Of a DNA stretch of 64,000 nucleotides, positions 46,073-54,220 are shown piece by piece. Made by a program: the position numbers and the translations under genes. Position 1 is the first letter of the stretch, and each line of letters starts with the position of its first letter. The notes under the pieces are model-generated. The model was not told the DNA's origin. It saw only the letters and a list, made by a program, of their open reading frames with translations, and searched no databases. The DNA comes from an uncultured Prevotellaceae bacterium (lineage in GTDB: Bacteria > Bacteroidota > Bacteroidia > Bacteroidales > Bacteroidaceae), in contig CAMHEL010000001.1 in NCBI GenBank assembly GCA_946184125.1, positions 24,905 to 88,904 of the forward strand, read 5' to 3'.

Positions 46073-47166
46073 TGAAAAAGTTCTTGTTAATAATCCCACT
46101 GTGCTGCACAGCAGCTTTCGCCAGTTGTGGCGATGATGGCAAGGAGAGCATACCCACGGTGTCGGTTTCCTGCCAGCCCGAACGCATCGAGGCTCCCGAG
46201 GGAGGAGGCGAATACAACATCAGCGTCACCACCACTGGTAAGGAGTGGGGCGTGTACGCCACCGCCGAATGGATTACCGTTGAAACCAGAAGCACGCTGC
46301 AGCCAAAGGGTGACGTCAGCGTCAAGGTGGAGGCCAACCCGCTCACCGAAGTGCGTTCCGCATCGGTGGTCCTCATGTCGGGTGGTGCACGGAAAGTCGT
46401 CGATGTCACACAGGCCGCGGCAAAATCGGCTTCATACTACGCTCCCGAGGGCTACAAACTCGTCTGGCACGATGAGTTCGACCAGGGTAGTGAACTCAAC
46501 CCGAATGACTGGACACATGAGGTGAAACAGGCTGGATGGGTCAACAACGAGTTGCAGAACTACGTCAACCACAAGTCGCCTGCTGGAAGCCTCGTCACCG
46601 AGGTGCGAAACGGCACCCTGCGCATCAACTGCTTCAAGGAAGACGGAAAGGTCTATTCCGGACGTGTCTATGCACGCGTGAAGGAGGGATGGCAGTATGG
46701 ATACATCGAGGCAAGCATCAAACTGCCGAAGGGAAAGGGCACATGGCCCGCTTTCTGGATGATGCCCGTCAACTTCAAGTCATGGCCGGCAGATGGAGAG
46801 ATTGACATCATGGAAGAGGTGGGATACCATCCCGACTATGTGTCGTCGAGCCTGCATGCCAATGCCCACGTGCACTCCAACAACACGCAGATCACGCATG
46901 AGATGCTTGTCCCTGGGGCTGAGGGCGAGTTCCATACCTATGCCATGGAATGGACGGGCTCCAACATCACAACCTACGTCGATGGCATGAAGCAACTCTC
47001 CTACGACAACCGAAAACTGGGACGCGACGACTGGCCTTACGACGACCCCTTCTACATCATCTTCAACCTCGCATGGGGTGGCTCATGGGGTGGAGCACAG
47101 GGCGTCGATGAAGCAGCACTGCCCGTCACCATGGAGGTCGACTACGTGAGGGTGTTCCAAAAGTAA
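46072..47166 (+). CDS. BACON domain + GH16 endo-beta-glucanase (laminarinase-like) lipoprotein
   Basis: Lipobox AAFASCGDD; BACON-like VSCQPERIEAPEGGGEYNISVTTTGKEWGVYATAEWITV; GH16 catalytic GEIDIMEEVGYHPD. Confidence 0.93.
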   Translation: MKKFLLIIPLCCTAAFASCGDDGKESIPTVSVSCQPERIEAPEGGGEYNISVTTTGKEWGVYATAEWITVETRSTLQPKGDVSVKVEANPLTEVRSASVVLMSGGARKVVDVTQAAAKSASYYAPEGYKLVWHDEFDQGSELNPNDWTHEVKQAGWVNNELQNYVNHKSPAGSLVTEVRNGTLRINCFKEDGKVYSGRVYARVKEGWQYGYIEASIKLPKGKGTWPAFWMMPVNFKSWPADGEIDIMEEVGYHPDYVSSSLHANAHVHSNNTQITHEMLVPGAEGEFHTYAMEWTGSNITTYVDGMKQLSYDNRKLGRDDWPYDDPFYIIFNLAWGGSWGGAQGVDEAALPVTMEVDYVRVFQK

Positions 47167-47190
47167 AAGGCTTACCCAAAACATGCAAGT

Positions 47191-49419
47191 ATGCGAAAAC
47201 GTATCATTACCGCTGTATGTGCACTGGTGGCTATCGCCGCCAGTGCACAGCAGCCCATCTACCTCGACAGCAGCAAACCTGTCGAGCAGAGGGTGGAGGA
47301 TGCGCTCAGGAGAATGACGCTCGACGAGAAAATCGCCGTCATTCATGCTCAGAGCAAATTCTCGTCGCCCGGCATCAAACGGCTCGGCTTCCCCGACTTC
47401 TGGACCGACGACGGACCACACGGTGTGCGGCCCGACGTGCTCTGGGACCAGTGGGAACAGGCCGGACAAAGCAATGACTCGTGTGTCGCCTTCCCGGCGC
47501 TGACATGTCTCGCGGCTACGTTCAACCCGCTTATGGCAAGGGGTTATGGAGAGGCGCTCGGCGAGGAAGCGCTCTACAGGGGAAAGGACATGATACTCGG
47601 GCCGGGTGTCAATATCTACCGCACGCCTCTCAACGGGCGGAACTTCGAGTACATGGGCGAGGACCCCTTCCTCGCAAGCAGGATGGTGGTGCCCTACATC
47701 GCCGGACTGCAGTCGAAAGGCGTGGCGGCGTGCGTCAAGCACTATGCCCTGAACAACGATGAGAACTACCGCCACCAGGTCAACGTGGTCGTCGACGACC
47801 GTGCTCTCCACGAGATTTACCTGCCTGCGTTCAAGGCGGCGGTCACCGAGGCGGGCACATGGGGCATCATGGGCGCTTATAACCTCTACAAGGGACAGCA
47901 CAACTGCCATAACGACATCCTGCTCAATCAAATCCTGAAAAAGGATTGGAACTACGATGGAGTGGTGGTCTCCGACTGGGGCGGGGCGCACGATACCGAC
48001 GAGGCGGTGCGCTATGGGCTCGACATGGAGTTCGGGACATGGACCGACGGACTCGTCATGGGGCAGACCAACGCCTACGACATGTACCACCTCGCTCAGG
48101 CGTATAAAAAGGCCATCAAACAGGGAAAATACACTCAGCGCGAACTCGACGACAAGGTGCGACGTGTGCTAAGACTATTCTTCCGAACCACCATGAACCG
48201 TAACAGGGGATATGGATTCCTTTGCTCAGAAGGTCACTATGACACTGCGGAGCGCATCGCTGAGGAGGGTATCGTCCTGCTGAAAAACCGCGGAAATGTG
48301 CTGCCCATGAGGCTTGAAGGCAAAAAACGCATCCTCGTGGTGGGAGAGAACGCGGTCAAGATGATGACTGTGGGGGGCGGTAGCTCGTCGCTCAAGGCTC
48401 AGCGCGAACTGCTCCCGCTCGATGAACTGCAGAAAACCTGCCGGAAATGGGGCGTGGAATGCGACTATGCGCGTGGATATGTGGGCGATACGGTGCAGAG
48501 CTACAACGGGGTCACCGTGGGTAGAAGCATCGCCGAGAACCGTACACCGGAGCAGTTGATGGCGGAGGCCGTGGAGAAAGCCAAGGAGGCCGACTACGTG
48601 GTGGTCTTCGGAGGACTCAACAAAAGCGACTTCCAGGACTGCGAGGGGCATGACCGAAAAGAGTATGGACTGCCTTACGGACAGGACCAGCTCGTCGAGA
48701 GGCTCGCGGCTGTCAACAACAATGTCATCTTCGTCAATATCTCGGGAAATGCTGTCGCCATGCCATGGATTGACAAGGTGAACGCCATCGTCCAGGGATG
48801 GTTCATCGGTTCGCAGGCAGGAGAGGCGCTGGCGAAAGTGCTTACCGGAGAGGCCAACCCGTCGGGAAAACTGCCCTTCACATGGGCAAAGAACCTCAAC
48901 GACGTGCCGGCACACCGGCTCGGGGCATACCCGGGAGTGTGGAGAACCGACCATCAAATCATCGACGAGGAGTACAAGGAGGGCATCTTCGTGGGATACA
49001 GAGGTGTCGGCAAATACAAGACGAAACCGCTCTTCGCCTTCGGACATGGACTCAGCTATACCTCTTTCGAAATGGGGAAGGCGACCGCCGACAGAAAGAC
49101 GATGGCGTCTGGCGACAGCATCTCTTTCACCGTCAAAGTGACCAATACTGGTACATGTGATGGCGCCGAGGTGGTGCAACTTTACATCCACGACGTCAAG
49201 TCATCGCTGCCAAGGCCCGACAAGGAACTGAAAGGTTTCCAGAAGGTGTGGCTCAAGGCTGGCGAGAGCCGCGACGTCACCATCACCATCGGAAAAGAGG
49301 CGCTCAGCTTCTACGATGACAGCCGACAGCAGTGGACGGCTGAGCCAGGTGATTTCGAGGCGCTCATTGGCAACGCTTCAGACAACATCTCTTCAAAAGT
49401 GAAGTTCAAACTGCAGTAG
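47191..49419 (+). CDS. GH3 beta-glucosidase
   Basis: GPGVNIYRTPLNGRNFEYMGEDPFLASRM, GVVVSDWGGAHDT nucleophile region, FAFGHGLSYTSFE, C-terminal fibronectin III-like. Confidence 0.96.
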   Translation: MRKRIITAVCALVAIAASAQQPIYLDSSKPVEQRVEDALRRMTLDEKIAVIHAQSKFSSPGIKRLGFPDFWTDDGPHGVRPDVLWDQWEQAGQSNDSCVAFPALTCLAATFNPLMARGYGEALGEEALYRGKDMILGPGVNIYRTPLNGRNFEYMGEDPFLASRMVVPYIAGLQSKGVAACVKHYALNNDENYRHQVNVVVDDRALHEIYLPAFKAAVTEAGTWGIMGAYNLYKGQHNCHNDILLNQILKKDWNYDGVVVSDWGGAHDTDEAVRYGLDMEFGTWTDGLVMGQTNAYDMYHLAQAYKKAIKQGKYTQRELDDKVRRVLRLFFRTTMNRNRGYGFLCSEGHYDTAERIAEEGIVLLKNRGNVLPMRLEGKKRILVVGENAVKMMTVGGGSSSLKAQRELLPLDELQKTCRKWGVECDYARGYVGDTVQSYNGVTVGRSIAENRTPEQLMAEAVEKAKEADYVVVFGGLNKSDFQDCEGHDRKEYGLPYGQDQLVERLAAVNNNVIFVNISGNAVAMPWIDKVNAIVQGWFIGSQAGEALAKVLTGEANPSGKLPFTWAKNLNDVPAHRLGAYPGVWRTDHQIIDEEYKEGIFVGYRGVGKYKTKPLFAFGHGLSYTSFEMGKATADRKTMASGDSISFTVKVTNTGTCDGAEVVQLYIHDVKSSLPRPDKELKGFQKVWLKAGESRDVTITIGKEALSFYDDSRQQWTAEPGDFEALIGNASDNISSKVKFKLQ

Positions 49420-49486
49420 TCTTTCACCCCATCTCTCGTTTGAACAATCTCAAGCGAATTGCTTTCAAACACAATTGCCTTCAAAC

Positions 49487-49532
49487 AAAAAGAGTTCCCC
49501 TCCCAAAATATTACGGGAGGGGAACTCTTTTT
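49487..49532. terminator. Strong bidirectional terminator at the end of the PUL
   Basis: aaaaaGAGTTCCCCTCCC-aaaatattac-GGGAGGGGAACTCttttt, 13-bp perfect stem. Confidence 0.9.
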
Positions 49533-49551
49533 AATGGCCTTATAAAAAATG

Positions 49552-51156
49552 TCATTCATATGCCTCATTATATGCCTCATCCTCCTGATTTGATATCAGC
49601 CCTTTTCTCGACACGTTCTTGATGATTTCGAGCAAGTCTGCACGATAGTGATGCGGGTCGTAGCCGAGGCTGTTTTGCACCAGTTCGGATGCCATTTCAA
49701 GTGTGGCTTCTCCCCTGTACTCCGACGACCTCAGTATCATGCCATAGGCTGCGACACCGGCGGCGAAGCTCAGGTTTTCTGACAGTGGCATCAGCTTCCC
49801 GTCTTTGAACATGTCCTTCACGGCAACGTCCACCTTTAGTGGTATGCTGGGAGTGTTGAGCGATTTCTTATAGCGGAAATCGAATGTCGCGATGACGTCC
49901 TTCGAACTAGAGGTGCCTTTAAGGCTGTTTTTGAACTTCTCGGTGGGAACGATTTCATAAAGAGCGGTGATGGTCTGCCCTGCGCCGATTTCCCCGGCGT
50001 CTTTCTTGTCATCCTCGAAGTCCTCGTTGTTGAGCATCCGGTTCTCGTAACCGATGAGGCGATATTGGCTTACCATGGTCTTATCAAACGAGACCTGGCA
50101 TTTGGCATCGCTTGCCACGCTGACAAATCGTTCGCGCTCATCCACCAAGACCTTGAGCATCTCTTTCTCGCTGTCGATGTAGTAATACGTGCCGTTGCCT
50201 GCATTGGATACCTTCTCCATCATGCTGTCGTTCAGATTGCCGGTTCCAAATCCGAGGCATGTCATATAAATGCCCTGTGCGGCATATTGCTCCACCATTT
50301 CAACAAGCTCCTCATCACTGGTGACTCCCACGTTGAAGTCGCCGTCGGTGCCCATGATGATACGGTTGTTGTATTTGGGGTTGAAGTTGGTCAAGGCTTC
50401 TTTGTAGGCCATTTCCAAGGCTTTACCACCATCGGTGACACCTTCAGCACTCAGTCTTTTGATGGCTTTCTTTATTTTGTCGCTCTTGCTCACAGGGGTC
50501 GATTCCAGCAGTTTCTTCACATCTCCTGAATAGGTGATGAGTGAGATGCGGTCATCGGGGTTCATGTTGTCGACAAGGCGCAGCAGACCGTCCTTCAGTA
50601 ATTCGAGTTTGTCGCTCTCATCCATCGAACCCGATACGTCTACCAGGAAGACAAAGTTGGCACGAGGCACTTCTCCTTCCTTCAAATCCTTGCCCTTGAC
50701 GCCTAATCTGAGGAGTTTGTGCTCGGTATTCCATGGACAGTCGCCCACCTCTGCGTTGATGGCTACGGTGTTGTCGCCGGTAGGCGAGGCATAGTCGAAG
50801 GTGAAATAATTGAGGTATTCCTCTATGCGCACACTCGAAGAGGGTATGTCGTAGCCATTATTCGCATATCTGCGCATGATGGCATACGAGGCTCCATCGG
50901 CATCTATCGAGAAAGTGGATACTGGCTGGTCCTTCACATTGACAAATGGATTCTCTTCGGACTCTTCAAATTTGTTTTCATCTTCTTCTATTCCTTCTGG
51001 TTCTTCTGGCCCATCAGGTATTGGGGTGGTCATTTCATATTCTTCCTCTACGGCTGCTTCCGTATAAGTAACTCCATTCTTTGGCGAATATGCACATCCT
51101 ACGAGGATGCCTGCCAATGCTATTGGCAACCATTTTGATATTTTCATGTTCTTCAT
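49552..51156 (-). CDS. VWA-domain lipoprotein (YfbK-like)
   Basis: Lipobox ALAGILVGCAYS; FVFLVDVSGSMDESDKLELLKDGLLRLVDNMNPDDRISLITYSGD, LGFGTGNLNDSMMEKVSNAGNGTYYYIDSEKE. Confidence 0.9.
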   Translation of the reverse strand: MKNMKISKWLPIALAGILVGCAYSPKNGVTYTEAAVEEEYEMTTPIPDGPEEPEGIEEDENKFEESEENPFVNVKDQPVSTFSIDADGASYAIMRRYANNGYDIPSSSVRIEEYLNYFTFDYASPTGDNTVAINAEVGDCPWNTEHKLLRLGVKGKDLKEGEVPRANFVFLVDVSGSMDESDKLELLKDGLLRLVDNMNPDDRISLITYSGDVKKLLESTPVSKSDKIKKAIKRLSAEGVTDGGKALEMAYKEALTNFNPKYNNRIIMGTDGDFNVGVTSDEELVEMVEQYAAQGIYMTCLGFGTGNLNDSMMEKVSNAGNGTYYYIDSEKEMLKVLVDERERFVSVASDAKCQVSFDKTMVSQYRLIGYENRMLNNEDFEDDKKDAGEIGAGQTITALYEIVPTEKFKNSLKGTSSSKDVIATFDFRYKKSLNTPSIPLKVDVAVKDMFKDGKLMPLSENLSFAAGVAAYGMILRSSEYRGEATLEMASELVQNSLGYDPHHYRADLLEIIKNVSRKGLISNQEDEAYNEAYE

Positions 51157-51298
51157 CTTTTTTGAGCTTTGAGATTTGTAATTTGAGCTTTGAGATTTCA
51201 AAGGATTTTTAAAAAGTGGGTTCTATGAATAGCTATAGGCTAAAACCGCCTTGTCGGAATTGATAGAACCCACCCTGACATAATACTTTTTACCAGTG

Positions 51299-51583
51299 TT
51301 ATTCGCCTTTGCTCTCTTCTGCCTTTTCCTCGGTGTCGGCGGCGGTTGCATCGACGTCCTCGCCGTCCTGAGCAGCATCTGCTTTTTCGCCTTCTTGAGC
51401 AGTCGCATCTACATTCTCGCCGTCCTGAGCGCCAGCCTCTACATTTTCTCCTTCTTGAGCTGTGGTGCTGTCGGTCTGCTCTGTCTTGTTGGTCTGCTCA
51501 TCGGTGTTGTTGCTGTTGTCGGTCTTGCAGGAGGTGAAACTGATGGCAGCTACTACTGCCAATAACATCATCATCTTTTTCAT
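51299..51583 (-). CDS. Small acidic repeat lipoprotein
   Basis: MKKMMMLLAVVAAISFTSCKTD lipobox; repeats AQEGENVEAGAQDGENVDATAQEGEKADAAQDGEDVDATA. Confidence 0.75.
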   Translation of the reverse strand: MKKMMMLLAVVAAISFTSCKTDNSNNTDEQTNKTEQTDSTTAQEGENVEAGAQDGENVDATAQEGEKADAAQDGEDVDATAADTEEKAEESKGE

Positions 51584-51796
51584 AACTTTTCTCTTTTTTA
51601 GTTAGTAATTAGTAAAACAAAATTTCTCATGTCTTTGTTGAAGACGATGCAAAGATATGATGTCTTTTCACATGTTCCAAATATTTTTGGCCGCGCTGTA
51701 CGAATACCCCCCTTTTGCTGTACGAATTGCAGCAAAACCTCCTTTTAATCCGTCAGGCGATGGCTTTGGCTCTCAAAACGTCTGCATTTTCAGGAC

Positions 51797-53920
51797 TCAT
51801 TCGCCCACTTCTTCCCACACGAGGACGGAGCCGTTGTGCCGGGCGGGGTCGGGACCAGTGTAGTCCATCGAGTAGGGACTGCCGGTTGTGGGGCTCTTGC
51901 CGATGTAGCGGTGGGTGCGAAGCGAGAAGAGCATGAACTCATGGTTGAGATAATCCTGCCAGAGGAACAGCTCGGCTTCATTGCTGTCTGAGGTGAAACG
52001 CACATCGCCGGCGAGGCCTTCCCCATACACCTTGATGTAGCGGCCGTCGGCACATTTTAAAATCACTTTGCCTTGACCGCGGTCGAGGACGGTGAACCTC
52101 GTCAGCTTGCTCTTGTCGCCGACATGGCTGTCGTGCAGCAGACCGTGCTGGAGGGCGATGGCGGGAAGACCGGTGGCCTTGTTGATGATGCGGAACGTCT
52201 TGCCGTAAGGGATGTTGCCGCTGCGGTCGGCACAAGGCTCTTCTACCGTGAAGTTGTCGAACTCGGCATATCCGCCTTGCTTGCCGTTTTTGTTGAAGGC
52301 GAAGAGGGCGTGCCGCGAGCCTTGGAAGGTGATGAGCTGGTAACTCAAGGGCATCATGCGACCGATGGTCTGGAAGGTCTTGCCGTCGGTGGAGTAGGCA
52401 TACTGGGCCTGGTCGTTGTCATACTCGCCGATGCAGCGAAGCCAAACCTTGCCTTGGGGCAGCGTTACTGGCACATCCACGGTGTCGTTGGTGAGTTGCT
52501 CGAAGCAGCGGAGGGTCAGACCTTTGCCTGCCTTGACGATGCCAAGCCATGAGCAGGGCACGTTGATGTTGCCTAAGCCGCAGACGTCGCCGTCCTTCAT
52601 GCCTTTCACATAAAGTTCCACGGTGGCGACAGACTTGGGGCCGATGACACGCTGGGTCAGCGTGTTGCGGGCCCACATCAGTTGCTCGGCGGGCATGGCG
52701 TTGATGCGCAGCTTGCCGCCTTTCAGGCTCCACTGTTTCTCGTCGGGGTTGTGGTTCCACTGCCATACACGGCCGAGCGACTTCCCGTCAAAATTCTCGC
52801 TGCGGTTGTAGGGGGCGCGAAGGGGCTGGGCCTCCTCGCCAATGCCGTAGCAACCCTGTTTCGTGTCGGGCTTGAACCAGGTGCGGGGGGCACGACCGAG
52901 GTTGCCTTTCAAGCCCACCATGGGCCAACCGTCGACCCAGGTCATGGGCATCAGGCATACCGTGCGACCGATGGAGTGGAAGTCCTGCATCAGGAGGGCC
53001 CACCAACTGCCGTCGGGACCTTGCACAATGCCGCCTTGGTGGGCGTTGGTGCATGCCGTGGCATCCTTGTCCAATGCGCCGAGACCGAACTGCGTGCCGT
53101 CGTGGCCGATGCGGTATTTCTCGCCACGGGGTACTTGGGTCAGCGAAGCGGCGTGGTAGCCGTAGGTCTCGTCGGCGGTGATGACACGTGTCTCGTAGGG
53201 ACCCCATATCGATTTCGAACGGGAGCAAAGCGTGCGGCCGTTGGGGCGGTAGTCGGTGGAGATGAGGTAGTACATACCGTCAATCTTATACATGTGGTGA
53301 CCTTCCCCCACACCATTGCCTTCGGCGATGATGGTGCGGGTGGTGCCTTCCTTCGGACCGCTCATGTCGGGCTCTAGTTCGGTGCATTTCACTTCACCGT
53401 AGCCGTGGATGGCATATATCTTCCCGTCATCGTCGAACAAGACGCTGAGGTCGTAGATGTTGCCTTTCATATTGTGGTGCTCCCACGGACCGCGGATGTC
53501 CTTCGAGGTGTAGCATTGCAAACCTTTGCCGTTGACATTGGTGTAGACATAAAACTGGCCGTTGGCGTGGCGGATGCAAGGGGCCCACACCCCTTGACCA
53601 TAAATCTCCTCATGGTTCTTCAGCGAGAAACGGTCTTCCGTGAAGTCGAAACGGTCGAAACAATACGAGATGTTTTCCCAGTTCACCAGGTCTTTCGAGT
53701 GAAGTATCACCAGGCCGGGCACGCTGTGCATCGTTGTGCCTGCGAGATAGTAGTCATCGCCTACACGGAGGATGTCGGGATCGCTGAACTCATCGTAGAA
53801 CAGCGGATTGGTGAATGTCCCGTTGCCATTGTCAGCGCTCCATGAGGAGGCCAGTGTCGTTTGTGCAGAAATGCTCCCTGTGTAGATGGCGAAAAGCGCC
53901 ATCAGTAGTGTTTTTTTCAT
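51797..53920 (-). CDS. GH43-family glycoside hydrolase with C-terminal beta-trefoil-like domain
   Basis: NPLFYDEFSDPDILRVGDDYYLAGTTMHSVPGLVILHSKDLVNWE; C-terminal FRIINKATG...KSKLTRFTVLDRGQGKVILKCADGRYIKVYGEG. Confidence 0.88.
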   Translation of the reverse strand: MKKTLLMALFAIYTGSISAQTTLASSWSADNGNGTFTNPLFYDEFSDPDILRVGDDYYLAGTTMHSVPGLVILHSKDLVNWENISYCFDRFDFTEDRFSLKNHEEIYGQGVWAPCIRHANGQFYVYTNVNGKGLQCYTSKDIRGPWEHHNMKGNIYDLSVLFDDDGKIYAIHGYGEVKCTELEPDMSGPKEGTTRTIIAEGNGVGEGHHMYKIDGMYYLISTDYRPNGRTLCSRSKSIWGPYETRVITADETYGYHAASLTQVPRGEKYRIGHDGTQFGLGALDKDATACTNAHQGGIVQGPDGSWWALLMQDFHSIGRTVCLMPMTWVDGWPMVGLKGNLGRAPRTWFKPDTKQGCYGIGEEAQPLRAPYNRSENFDGKSLGRVWQWNHNPDEKQWSLKGGKLRINAMPAEQLMWARNTLTQRVIGPKSVATVELYVKGMKDGDVCGLGNINVPCSWLGIVKAGKGLTLRCFEQLTNDTVDVPVTLPQGKVWLRCIGEYDNDQAQYAYSTDGKTFQTIGRMMPLSYQLITFQGSRHALFAFNKNGKQGGYAEFDNFTVEEPCADRSGNIPYGKTFRIINKATGLPAIALQHGLLHDSHVGDKSKLTRFTVLDRGQGKVILKCADGRYIKVYGEGLAGDVRFTSDSNEAELFLWQDYLNHEFMLFSLRTHRYIGKSPTTGSPYSMDYTGPDPARHNGSVLVWEEVGE

Positions 53921-53972
53921 TTGTTTTTGTAGTTATTTAGGAGTTTGTTAAGCGTATATTTGTTTCTTGTTT

Positions 53973-54047
53973 GGGGCTTGTCTGGTTCTTGTTGGGTTTT
54001 GTCTGGTTTATATTGGGGCTTGTTCGGTTCTTGTTGGGCTTGTTTTG
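53973..54047. repeat. T/G-rich imperfect 42-bp tandem repeat upstream of GH43
   Basis: ggggcttgtctggttcttgttgggttttgtctggtttatatt followed by ggggcttgttcggttcttgttgggcttgttttg. Confidence 0.85.
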
Positions 54048-54080
54048 TTTTTATTATTATCCTCGGAGCCATGTACAACC

Positions 54081-54166
54081 GGAAGACCGATCTCGGTCTT
54101 CCGATATTCCCCCGCCAGTATCCCAGTCTTCCGATATCCCCGCCGGTATCCTAGTCTTCCGATATG
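54081..54166. repeat. 22-bp palindrome plus tandem ~28-bp tcttccgatat repeats
   Basis: GGAAGACCGA-TC-TCGGTCTTCC; tcttccgatat units at 54097, 54127, 54155. Confidence 0.85.
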
Positions 54167-54174
54167 AAAAACCT

Positions 54175-54203
54175 CTCGCCCGTCCGTGTCACGGACGGGC
54201 GAG
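54175..54203 (-). terminator. Terminator of the BspA-like gene
   Basis: CTCGCCCGTCCGTG-t-CACGGACGGGCGAG, then AGGTTTTT on the minus strand. Confidence 0.85.
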
Positions 54204-54220
54204 TCGAGTCGAGTCGTGTC

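Noticed and set aside
47083-49191. 335-aa and 321-aa minus-strand ORFs opposite GH3
   Set aside because: Shadow ORFs; GH3 coding frame is unambiguous.
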